Under the pieces are notes generated by a model, which saw only the letters and a list, made by a program, of their open reading frames with translations, did no database searches and was not told the origin of the DNA. The translations under genes were made by a program, and so were the position numbers. From Mortierella sp. BCC40632 (lineage: Eukaryota; Mortierellomycota; Mortierellomycetes; Mortierellales; Mortierellaceae), in NCBI GenBank assembly GCA_011634665.1, contig WAEK01000006.1, forward strand, positions 2,116,501-2,180,500: 64,000 nucleotides of DNA, in the 5' to 3' direction. Below, in pieces: positions 20,052 to 30,268 of this stretch. Every line of letters starts with the position of its first letter. Position 1 is the stretch's first letter.

Positions 20052-23000
20052 CTAAGCTCCATGATCCTTCATGTAGTTAGTCATAGACTCCACCTGCGCT
20101 CGATAGTCTTCCTTTGCCGCAGTAAGTTCCTCTTGAAGGTGCGAATTTTTGATCCTGAGTGCATCATATTCACGTTGGACCTGTTCCCTCGACTTCACAG
20201 TCTCTAGCAGAAGGTCTTTGAGAAGATCAAATTCGCGGTGAAGTTTCACATATTGACTATCAGAAAATTGTAGCTGGAATTCAAATAACCACAAGAGTTA
20301 CAGTCAGTGACACCTGTTACTAGAATTACATGAACTAAAACAAAGTATTTCAGACACAAGCGCTGAAAAAAAAAATACCTGTTCTGAAAGGCCATGCAGT
20401 TTTGCCTCATAGTGCTGCTTAATGAGGCGTTCGCGGTTAGATTGGTTCTAAGAGAGTAATGGACAGTTGTGGTTAGAAAAACCGACTGAGTCGCGTCAAG
20501 AATGTATCTGATCATAACAGAGTCACAAGGCGCTGTCCTTACAGCAGTTGAGGCAGTTAAATGCGTCTCTTCGTCGTCCAGTATCAGCGCCCGCGAAAGA
20601 CTGTCGTCCAGGAGTCCGTCGTCTTCTTTATCGCGGACACTAGGAGCATCCTCGCTGCTCTCTTCTTTCGTTTGACGCGAAGATTCATCAGCTATAGTTC
20701 CTACACCACTAGGAGCTGTCTCCACTTCATAATTGGAGGAGCCAGTCCGTAAATTCTCATCCACGATCGAGGAGCTATCGGGTTGGACAGCCTTATCCAC
20801 AAATACAATGTCGATCTGTGTCGATTCATCCTTCGTGGACCGAGTGGTCTCTGGAGAGGGGGGTGATGCTTTTGACGGTATTGTTGGAGGGGTCTGGTGT
20901 CCAAAGTTCGTCGCCTCTGAAGGTGCATCCTCGTCAGTTCCATGTCCTATTCTACCCAGTACTCCATTTGGACTCGACAGCGCTCGGTTGTTTGGCTGGT
21001 AATATTTCAAATGATTTTAGAAGTTAGCAACAAATCAGTCACTAAGAGTCACCAGATTGCAAGTTGAAATCAGATAGAGCATTACCAACGTAGACTTGAG
21101 TTCTTCAATCTCCTGTTGAAGCTGCATAGTCAACTCAACGTGAGCCTCCAACGACGTGGACAGACTAGCCTTTTCATCTTTTGTAGTCTCTAAGGCAGCT
21201 GCTCAAATCAATAAGGTCAGCCCATTTGATGTTAGGCAGTGTACAGTATCAAAGCAGATGTCCTACGTAAATAACGTACCTTTTACAGCGGCTAACTCTT
21301 GCTGTCCGTTGATGTGAGACTCGTGTGATTTCTGGGCATCTGTTCGAAGCGACTCGATTTCGGCTTTTAAAGACTCCTCGATCTGTGCGAATTTTTTTGC
21401 TTGCTCATCATATTGTTGTCTATCATTTGCAGGGTTTTCCGACAACAGATCGCTCGAGGCCCCCTTCTTGATATTATCTGAAGGTGACGATGTAGACTCA
21501 TGCAGTACAGGATCCTTTTGTGCTGCCAATGACGACTCAGATTCAACTGATGGAGTATCTGTCACTGTCACCGAAGAAGACTTCTTCTTCTTTTTCTTAG
21601 AGCTTTTGGATGGTTGAGGATTAGTTTCTTTGTTGGTTTGGTTCGGTTCGACAGTAGGCACATCGTCTTCATGCAAAGGCTTGGAGTCCAGAGTTTTGCC
21701 CGAGATTATGGCCCCTTCAGACCCTGTCCCATGTCCTTCTTGAGGCTTCTCTTCCTCTTCCACAGGAAGCTCCGTCTGGTCTTTGAGGGCTTTTCTGGCG
21801 CCTTCCAGCTCCATCTCCAGAGACCTGTGTGCTTCTTCTAGTTCTTTGATCCTTGTTTCAGCCTCCTTGAGTTTAGCCTCCATTTTAGTCATCTCTTCTG
21901 CTTGCTCTTGTCGGTTCTTTGATTCGTCTGCTTGTGCGGATTGCTCTGTAAGTTTCTTTTTGTAGTCGGATTGAAGTCGTTCGTGTTCGTCATGGACCTG
22001 GGCTAATTCAATCTCAAGTTGTGAGATTTTTTCAAGGTGGACTTGTTCTTGTTGTGCAGTCTCATTTCTGACATTGATCAAATCATCGCTCAGCTGCTGG
22101 GTTTTCTCTTGCAGCAGTCTTGATTGCTTCTGTTCTTGGTCCAATGCCCGTCGGAGAGAATCCTCGGTTTGTTTAAGTGTAGCATGATGCTGACTGAGCT
22201 GAGCGTGTGCCTTGTCAAGTTGGGCTTTATCCTGCTCAAGCGTTCTGTATGACTCCTGAAGTGCCGATAGTTCAGAAGAAATCCATTTGAACGTCTCAAG
22301 TTCGGCACGAAGTTTTGTATGTTCGCCTTGCAAACTTTCGAGTTCCAGTTCTACTTTGGAGAGACGATCCACATCAGCCTCCAACTTTTCCACGTTTTCT
22401 TGGAGAGATTGGCTAGTTTTTTGTTCATCCTTGAGTTGACTGGAGTAGTAATGATAAACAAAGCAGCAAAGATATAAGCAATTGTAATGTCGTCTAGTGT
22501 CGGTTAACCTGTGCTGATGATCAGCCTCGAATCGAGGCGGTGCGTTGAAGCATACCCTGCAAGTGCATCTCGAATCATTCCAAGTTCCTTCTCGACATCG
22601 TCTTTCTCTTTGCGGACCATTGCAATCGTATCTTCGTTTGCTGTGCTTGCTCGTTGAACGTCGAGCTATGAAGAAGGGATTACAATTGTCAATAGATTGG
22701 TACTTTGAATGATATGACGGCTCACGTGAAGCTGACTTTAAAATGAGAGTGAAGGAGATATTCTCTCGCATTACCTGAAGTTCATGGTTCTGTTTCTCCA
22801 GAGATTGGATCTTGCTCTGTAGCTCTGTAACATGTCTTGGGTATAATGCATTAATCTCGTAGAGCTGCTGGTGTAGTTTTTCTAGTCATGATTGAAACAT
22901 AGAGTCGTCAGAATGTATGGCTCTGATGCAGAATCAAGGCAAGAGGTGGTAGGTTTTGGCGCATGTACGAGTTTGTACCATTCTCTTCAATTTTTGCCTG

Positions 23001-23747
23001 TAGGTCTATTGTTGCCGCCTCCAAAGAAACCTGTGACTTCTCGAGCTCCTTCTTGGTCGAGCCACCTCCCATGAGCCATGAGCTACCAGTTTTCTGAGTA
23101 GAATAAATATCGATCCAAGGCGGAAAAAAGTGTCAGGACCAATCCCCATGATTTTTTAATCGCCGTAGGTCAACTTAATAACGAATTATTACCGATGTAG
23201 CTAGATCCTGCAAATTGGTGATACGCTTGGTCAACCGTTGGTTGTGAAAGGAAAGGAGATCTAAGTCTTGAAGAGACTGTGGCCATCGAGCAAAAATCAT
23301 TGCGAGCCAGCACAAGAGTGTGAGTAATCGAGCTAGTGTTTGACGCGATGATGTGAGGAAAGGAGAGGGTGTGACTCTTACTTTTCTAACCTCCTGCTCC
23401 TTCTCCTTTAAGGCTGTTTGCATTGCAGCATTCTCAGTTTGTTCCTAGTGCGTCAAATATTGAGGACAAGGGTTAGCCGTGCTACTAAGGACTGGTAGGC
23501 GCGTGTGTACAGAAAACTAATGAGGCAATACCTTGAGGACAGCCTTCTTCAGGACGGCATGCTGGGCTTTGATGCTAACACGTAGAGTAGTGACTTTCCC
23601 ATAAGAATCTTGTAAAGAAGGTAAACTCAATCGATGCGAGGAATCAATGGAGCAATTTGGCGTCAATGGTTCAAGGACGCTTCAGTACCGAGTATAGTCC
23701 TGGAAAAGCTTGCGGTACTTTTCGGCTAATTCCTCTGGATCATTCAT
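20052..23747 (-). CDS. PPP1R21/KLRAQ-family coiled-coil protein
   Basis: Twelve exons, complement of 20052-20273, 20379-20447, 20543-20995, 21086-21198, 21280-22439, 22556-22665, 22775-22881, 22979-23093, 23193-23276, 23382-23444, 23532-23574, 23689-23747; all phases agree and give 865 aa. The N-terminus (MNDPEELAEKYRKLFQDYTR, then IKAQHAVLKKAVLKEQTENA) matches the KLRAQ start of animal PPP1R21. The C-terminus (residues about 770-865: RLIKQHYEAKLHGLSEQLQF and HLQEELTAAKEDYRAQVESM) matches its TTKRSYEDQ end. The middle is long coiled coil (about 195-490) with a Lys-rich KKKKKKSSS stretch and an acidic Ser-rich linker. In animals PPP1R21 is a subunit of the Rab5-effector FERRY complex on early endosomes and binds PP1. 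A role in endosome/mRNA transport here is inference from the family. Confidence 0.85.
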
Positions 23748-23936
23748 GTTGTCGCAGGGAGAAGGAATGCTCACATTAGAGCATGGCAAGCTGAAGGTCA
23801 TCATGAAATAGTTGCCTTCGAGGTGTATTTTCAGCCACAATTTCGTTTCCCAGGGACGTGGCAATGGTGCCAAATATCATCATCTTCCCTGTCATCATCG
23901 TCATCATCACCACAACAATCACCTACAGAGCAAAAG

Positions 23937-26900
23937 ATGGCCATCTTCCGGTCTGCCATTGCCCTTGGTCTCGCGGCCGCTCTCACGCTTTCGACATTAA
24001 CCTCCACCACAGAGGGAGTTAAACGCGAAGATTTCAAGACATGTGCCCAGAGCGGGTTTTGTACTCGTCATAGGGCTTACGCAGAGATTGCACAAGAGAG
24101 CAGCGGAAACACCAAGTCTCAGTGGAAATCACCTTATCAACTGAACACGTCCTCCCTTCGCCTGTCGAACGGTATCTTGAGCGGAGATCTTTATCACGTT
24201 CAGGAAGACCGGTTCCCCTTGACCAAGACTCAAAGCCAGGAACAAGGTGGAAAGAGTCGAGGGCTGACTTTTGAGCTGCATTTGCTAGAAAATGATCTTG
24301 CCCGTATGAGGATCAATGAAAGAGATCCACTGTATCCGCGATATGATGGCGTTCAGGAAACGGTTCTCGACAAGTCAGCTCTGACGCTGAAAAAAGATGA
24401 CATGTATTCGAGCTTGACAAAAGTTGATTCAGAGGAGCAGAATGGTGTTCTGGAGATCACGTATGGTCCCGAAAAGAGATACCAAGTTAAGGTGCACTCA
24501 GAGCCATTCAAGGTTGAGTTCTTTGTTGATGGCGTCTCGTCTGTGGTCCTCAATGGCGACGGCTTGTTGCGTATTGAGAGGGCTCGTAAAAAGCCTGAAG
24601 CCCCAGTGGAAACCGAGTCTAAAAGCGACGATGAATCCAAGATGGTAGACCAGGATAGCAACGCGGCCAATGAAGAACTCATGCTCGAGAAATCCCCGCT
24701 TGAAAAGAAGCTAGAGGAGGAGTTGTGGGAGGAAACTTTCAAGTCTCACACTGATTCCAAGCCAAGAGGTAAGCAAAGACGGATAACCTTCTTAGATTCA
24801 GGAGCATCGATATTGCATAAAAAACTCCATTCTAAGATTAACAAAGGCGCATTATTGCACATGTCTGGGATCCCGCACATGCATAGGCCCTGAATCGTTT
24901 GGTATGGATATTACATTCTCTGGAATGAATCACGTGTATGGCATTCCAGAGCACGCTTCAAGCCTTGCCCTCAAAGCTACTAAAGGCCCGAATGCGCCCT
25001 ACAGCGAGCCCTATCGGTTGTATAACCTAGACGTATTCGAGTATGAGTTGGACAATCCTATGGCATTGTATGGTTCAATCCCCTTCATGATGGGCCATTC
25101 TAAGGGTCAGACTGCAGCCGTTTTTTGGCTGAATGCAGCCGAAACTTGGGTGGATGTTGAGAAGACCGGGAATGCAGAGAGTGGAAGCGGTGATGGTATT
25201 CTTTCGTGGATCAAATCCAAGAAGGCTACTACCGGGCCTAAAACCACACAGTCGACAAAGACACATTGGATCAGTGAATCAGGAGTTTTAGATCTGTTTG
25301 TATTCCTTGGTCCTTCCCAAAAAGATATTTACCGACAATTTTCCAGTCTCGTTGGATCCACGGCGATGCCTCAGCAATTTGCCATAGCATATCACCAGTG
25401 TCGCTGGAATTACAACAACCAGGAGGACGTGAAGCAAGTTGACAGAGGCTTTGATGACCATGATATCCCATATGATGTGTTATGGCTAGACATTGAACAT
25501 ACAAACGGAAAGCGTTATTTCACCTGGGACGCGGCAAAATTCCCCGAGCCGACAGAAATGTTGCAGGAACTGGCAACCAAGACAAGAAAGGTTTGTGGCA
25601 GGAGCTATCGGTTTTCGTATCACTATTAAATCATTTCCTGGCTACTAACTATACTTTTTGTATTGTTCTAGATGGTGACGATCATTGATCCACACATTAA
25701 AAAAGACAGCGATTACAAGGTCTTCAAGGAAGGTTCCGATCTTGACATTTACATCAAGAACAAAGATAACTCTAGTGATTTTGAGGGATGGTGTTGGCCC
25801 GGTAGCTCTCAATGGATTGATTTCTATAATCCTAAGGCACGCGATTACTGGGCATCTCGCTTCAAGTATGACAACTACGAGGGATCGACAGAAGCGCTCT
25901 TTACATGGAATGACATGAACGAGCCTTCTGTATTCAATGGACCTGAGATTACGATTCCTAAGGATGTATTACATTATGGCGGCGTCGAGCACAGAAACGT
26001 CCACAATCTCTACGGAACCATGTTTGTAAGGACGCCACTGTAGCTGCTTCTCTGATAATTGCGTGAATCTCTGCTTAATTCACAACTGACAGCTCGGGCC
26101 TTGGCTTCTCTTCTCTCTTTACGTATATGGCTTGGATAACCGCAGCATTCCGCTACGGCTGAAGGACTGACACGAAGGAACGAAACCCAACAGCGCCCCT
26201 TTGTTCTCTCTCGCGCATTCTTTGCGGGCACACAACGTTATGGAGCTATCTGGACTGGCGATAATACGGCGACCTGGGAGCATCTTGAGGTGGCTTCCCC
26301 AATGCTGCTAACCATTGGAATTTCTGGAATCCCATTCTCTGGTGCAGATGTTGGTGGCTTCTTTGGAAATCCTGATGCAGAGCTTTTGACAAGATGGTAC
26401 CAAGCTGGAGCCTACTACCCATTCTTCAGGGCACACGCGCATCTGGACAGCAAGCGCAGAGAACCATGGCTATTTGGTGAGCCTTACACAAGTCAGATAC
26501 GTGAAGCGATCAGGATGCGGTATAAATTGTTGCCATTCTGGTACACACTGTTCCATGAGGCTAGTGTTGATGGCACCCCTATCATCAGGTATTCGCTTGA
26601 TAGTTAACAGAGGCGGTGATTTGCCTTTAAGCATAAGTTTGTCTACGTGTTGCTAACAGGCCTGGTTTGTTTCCAATAGACCAATGTTCACCGAGTTCCC
26701 CGAGGATGAGGCCGTGTTTGATATGGATGACCAATATATGGTCGGCGATGCCATCTTGGTCAAACCTGTAGCCAAGCCTGGGGTGACACGTTCCAAAGTG
26801 TACTTTGCAGGCGCTGAGCGATGGTTCGAGCTGAAGGACGAAGATTTGTTTTCGTCTGTACCTGCATCTCAACAAGGCCCTGGATTCATTGAGGTGAGGT

Positions 26901-27406
26901 CGCCGGCTGACAAGATCCCTGTTTACCAGCGGGCGGGAACAATTATCCCGCGCAAAGATCGACCACGTCGGTCGTCCAAGGCTATGGAGAAAGACCCATT
27001 CACGCTGAGGATCGCAATTAATAGTCTTGGCATGGCCAGTGGAAAGCTCTACCTGGATGATGGAGAGTCATTTGGCTACAAGAGTGGTGATTACGTGTGG
27101 AGAGGGTTTGAGTTTGGTAAGACTAGCGAAGGCTTTTCCTTGACCTCAAAGGACCTGAAACCAACCAGCTTGTCTTCAAAGCTTTCTGAAAGTATGCAAG
27201 AGTTGGCTGCCTTGAGGATCGAGCGACTGGTGATTGCTGGTTTGTCAGCTCCACTCAAGAGTGTGGCCAGGACAGATACAGGGAAGCTTGCAACTTCAGT
27301 TGATTGCAAGCAGGCGAAGGATCAAGATGGCAAAGGGTTCTATGTGTGTGTGGTGAAGGAACCAAATGTTACTGTCGGGGAAGACTTTGACCTGGCACTT
27401 TTCTAA
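23937..27406 (+). CDS. Glucosidase II catalytic (alpha) subunit, GH31
   Basis: Five exons, 23937-24768, 24887-25590, 25672-26025, 26146-26588, 26680-27406; phases agree, 1019 aa. The ATG at 23937 starts a signal peptide ([20 protein letters not shown]); the upstream in-frame codons have no ATG of that quality. GH31 landmarks: [33 protein letters not shown], the nucleophile Asp in [11 protein letters not shown] (about residue 593), [21 protein letters not shown] and [20 protein letters not shown]. The enzyme trims the two inner glucoses from N-glycans in the ER during the calnexin cycle and works with a beta subunit not in this window. Length fits the family. The intron at 25591-25671 has a GCTACTAACT branch site. 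Equivalent to yeast ROT2/GLS2 and animal GANAB. Confidence 0.95.
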
Positions 27407-27562
27407 GCCAACTCTAGATTTCTTTTAGCGAAATAAATTTGGGCGGCCGCCTCTGTGACAGTCATGGAAATGAATGGGTACAGGACAATGGGCAACATAA
27501 TTATATCTGGGTAGTGGCTTAATGCTACTGGCCAGGGCACGGACCTCTTCCGCATTGTTTAA

Positions 27563-28090
27563 CTAGCCTAGTTTGCCCTGCGTACCGCAGGGATCCCCCA
27601 TTGCATCTCTAACTGATGTTGGAGGCATAGTAAGTTGAACTATCTCCTGTGAATATGAACAGGTATGTTTGGTGGGACGGATTGTCCTTGTAAATGGCTC
27701 CAACGATCTCCTCTCTGCCGAGAGTAGATTCGACCTTCCTGCTATCGCAATACAAACAGCTGCGTTCACATCCCGGGACTTGATCGTATGTCCTCGTCGG
27801 ACTGACCCGCACTGGCTGTTCGTACACTCCATTGCTCCATTCACCTGAACCATCTTCTCCTTGCCATCAACAATCCGACGCGACCGTGCCTTCCTCAATT
27901 GACCAAAACACTCGGCACACGTCTGGCTCGTCCTGAATTCATCAGTAAGTCTAACTACTCTGTACCGCATATGCTGCTCTCTCATCTTTCCTCCTCCCCG
28001 TCTAGCGTGCCCTCTAATCCTGCTTCCTACTCCCGTTCCTCCCGACCCACCAGCATCACTGGGATGAATGATGGACCATTCCTGCGACAC
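27563..28090 (-). pseudogene. Fanzor (TnpB-like) C-terminal remnant
   Basis: The minus-strand frame carries VGSRIRGHARRGGGKMREQH, RLTDEFRTSQTCAECFGQLR, CTNSQCGS and SRDVNAAVCIAIAG. This is the zinc-ribbon CxxC...CxxxxC pair, followed by the RuvC-III motif with its Asp, as in eukaryotic TnpB/OrfB-type Fanzor proteins. The RuvC-I and N-terminal lobes are absent: upstream (higher coordinates) there is only a poly-A tract and a minisatellite. At about 175 codons it is a fragment of an RNA-guided nuclease gene, left 150 bp beyond the stop of the glucosidase gene. It differs in sequence from the larger Fanzor at 30.3 kb, so it is not a simple duplicate. Confidence 0.75.
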
Positions 28091-28203
28091 CGAGCCGGGT
28101 GCTGGTAGCTACACCAGGTACGCGCTATATGGTGCCGTTGGCAACCACCACACCATCCATCTGACGGGGATACCTCTAGAACATTAAAAGAAGAAGACTC
28201 AGT

Positions 28204-28225
28204 AAAAAAAAAAAAAAAAAAAAAA
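28204..28225. repeat. poly-A tract
   Basis: 22 consecutive A after AGAAGAAGACTCAGT, between the Fanzor remnant and the minisatellite; possibly a retroelement tail. Confidence 0.9.
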
Positions 28226-28460
28226 GGGAGGCTCCCAAGTTTGGCTCAATCCAATCCAGTGTGCCAAGAATGAGAGGTAAGAATGACTCAACGGTTCCGC
28301 TCAGGCCATTGCTTGAGGTCGTAGAAAGAATACAGCTGGTCATGCTTACACTGGCACTATCTTGTCAAAGTATCAATGGAGGTTTAAAACCGTTACCAAT
28401 TTGATCCACTCAGGCCTTTTCTGAGAAGAGGTCCGTGCTAGACGTGAAAAATTTAGTCTC

Positions 28461-28540
28461 TCGAATCCTACTCTCTCGAATCCTACTCTCTCGAATCCTA
28501 CTCTCTCGAATCCTACTCTCTCGAATCCTACTCTATCGAA
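28461..28540. repeat. 15-bp minisatellite
   Basis: Five tandem copies of TCGAATCCTACTCTC (28461-28535, the last with one change) plus a partial unit. The unit length is a multiple of three, which produces an artefactual VGFER repeat on the minus strand. Confidence 0.95.
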
Positions 28541-28706
28541 CCACATACACGCACTCTCATATCCCTCTCTCATTTTTTTTATTGACAAACAACACACTCT
28601 ACTCATAGAATGAGAGGCCTATTGATAAAAAGAAAGAGACGCACATGCTCTGTTGGATATTTTTCATTAGACCGGGTGGCTATCTTGAGAAAATGAGACA
28701 TAGCGC

Positions 28707-29702
28707 CTACGCCAATGTGCATTGCCTCATGAGGGCTACGACAGCCTCGATTTGTTTGTTGCGGTAAGGGGGGATAAGAAGAAAGATTGCAGCCAAGAAG
28801 GCCAAAAGGAAGAGGTGACCTCGTGTCTTCAGAGTGGCCTTTGATAGACTGTATTTTGCTACCAGGAGCAGGTACTTTTGCTGGATCACCTTGCGGTCAA
28901 TGCGTCGGTCATCGGCGTGTCTCTTTTTCCACTCTGCCTTGAACCTTGATCTCAGGCTGATCAGATGCTGAACAACTGCTTGTCGCTTGCCTTTGGAGCC
29001 ACAGTGGCAGTTGCAGATGGCCATGAACCGGCCATGGCCACCAACGCTACACCACACCAATGTGTTTTCAAAAGCCGCTATCGTCTGTTCTCTCATCTGA
29101 GAGTCATGGATGTCGATGTCGCAAAAGATTTCGTGTCCTTCCATAAGGATGAGGTCAAGGGGATTCTCGCCTTCGATGTTATCGTGAGAGCGGAGCCAGT
29201 TCAGAGTGGTAGAGTATTTGAGGCGGCGCTGTAGGATGGTGGTTGATGGCTGATATGCAACAGACCTCTGGTTCTCTTCTGGGGCAGGGTCATTCGAGTC
29301 AATAGACTCTAGTATGATAGTTTGTGTCGGCTGGTGTTCTTGACTGTTGTCATTCTCGACTTCCATATTCCCTTCAGCCAGCCTGGCTTTGAGCCGTTCT
29401 ATCGCACTGGCAACGGAGGGCGAATAGGACAGAGACTTGGCTGCTTGACTATCTAAGGCATAGATGGAGGGGTTACGGAGACTGGTGAGAGACGGCATCA
29501 TCATCGCTCTGGCTCCGGTGTCCATACCGTGGTCAATATCTTCGATAGGGGTGCCGTAAACAATGAGATCCTGTGCTTGTTCCGGGGTCGAGGAGTCTTC
29601 AGTCACATCGATCTCGTTTTCAGAGTTACTGCCAAAGGCTACTTTCATGGCTTGATCACTAAGGAGCCTTTTTGCGGTGTCGGTTGGAAATTGGGTAACC
29701 AT
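28707..29702 (-). CDS. Uncharacterised protein, divergent to Fanzor gene
   Basis: Single-exon frame of 331 aa from a proper ATG. I recognise no family. Visible parts: an acidic N-terminal third, a middle with FENTLVWCSVGGHGRF and a CNCHC cysteine cluster, a basic stretch (RSRFKAEWKKRHADDRRIDR) and a hydrophobic C-terminal segment (HLFLLAFLAAIFLLIPP) that may span a membrane. It lies 0.6 kb from the Fanzor gene and faces away from it. It could be host DNA or cargo of the same element. The composition looks coding, but no second line of evidence is available. Confidence 0.5.
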   Translation of the reverse strand: MVTQFPTDTAKRLLSDQAMKVAFGSNSENEIDVTEDSSTPEQAQDLIVYGTPIEDIDHGMDTGARAMMMPSLTSLRNPSIYALDSQAAKSLSYSPSVASAIERLKARLAEGNMEVENDNSQEHQPTQTIILESIDSNDPAPEENQRSVAYQPSTTILQRRLKYSTTLNWLRSHDNIEGENPLDLILMEGHEIFCDIDIHDSQMREQTIAAFENTLVWCSVGGHGRFMAICNCHCGSKGKRQAVVQHLISLRSRFKAEWKKRHADDRRIDRKVIQQKYLLLVAKYSLSKATLKTRGHLFLLAFLAAIFLLIPPYRNKQIEAVVALMRQCTLA

Positions 29703-30268
29703 TTTCTCTTTCTGGGAGGGAGGAGGGAGTAAAATTTTTTCTAGTCACTGGAGGTATTTAGGGCCGGCCCGCACAGGCCTTCTGATAGTTAAAGTGGATG
29801 GTGCTAAGGCATTGGATTGGATACCCTGAACGGTCAAGAAAGCATGCCGATGGATAGAAATCCAAGGCGAAGTAGAAGCGAAACGCGGGTATGGGTTCCT
29901 TGATCCTTCTGAGTAATCGATTAGAGATGTCTGAGAGAACCCGACTACTCGGTGAAAGGAGCCCCTCTCAGGTCTGTGATACCTTTTTAGGATGTATAAA
30001 GATTAAAAAGGTCTACCCCACATAGAGTGAGAAAGTGATTACGATTTCGAGTTTTTCTCGATGGTCCATGAATGAAAAAGCACATTTGAATGGATGGATC
30101 TTACTCATTTTCAAAGGAGCATTTGCTCATTCACTTTGATGAGGACATAGGTTCGGTTCAGAAGGGGCATCTTAAGGGATTTTCCTTCTTTGGGCATCGA
30201 TACCTTTTTAGGCTGTGTCAGTTACGTGCGTCATTAACAAGCCTGATGCTATGATTTTGGTCCCATAG
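29703..30268. other. divergent spacer between orphan ORF and Fanzor gene
   Basis: No ORF of note. It should hold the N-terminal exon of the Fanzor gene, since a splice acceptor ends at 30268, but I cannot place that exon. GATACCTTTTTAGG occurs twice as a direct repeat, near 29979 and 30198. Confidence 0.4.

Noticed and set aside
28461..28540. CRISPR-like array
   Set aside because: Direct 15-bp tandem repeats without spacers, in a eukaryotic genome.
29979..30211. Short direct repeat GATACCTTTTTAGG as element termini
   Set aside because: Only 14 bp, T-rich and inside the spacer rather than flanking the two genes; probably chance.
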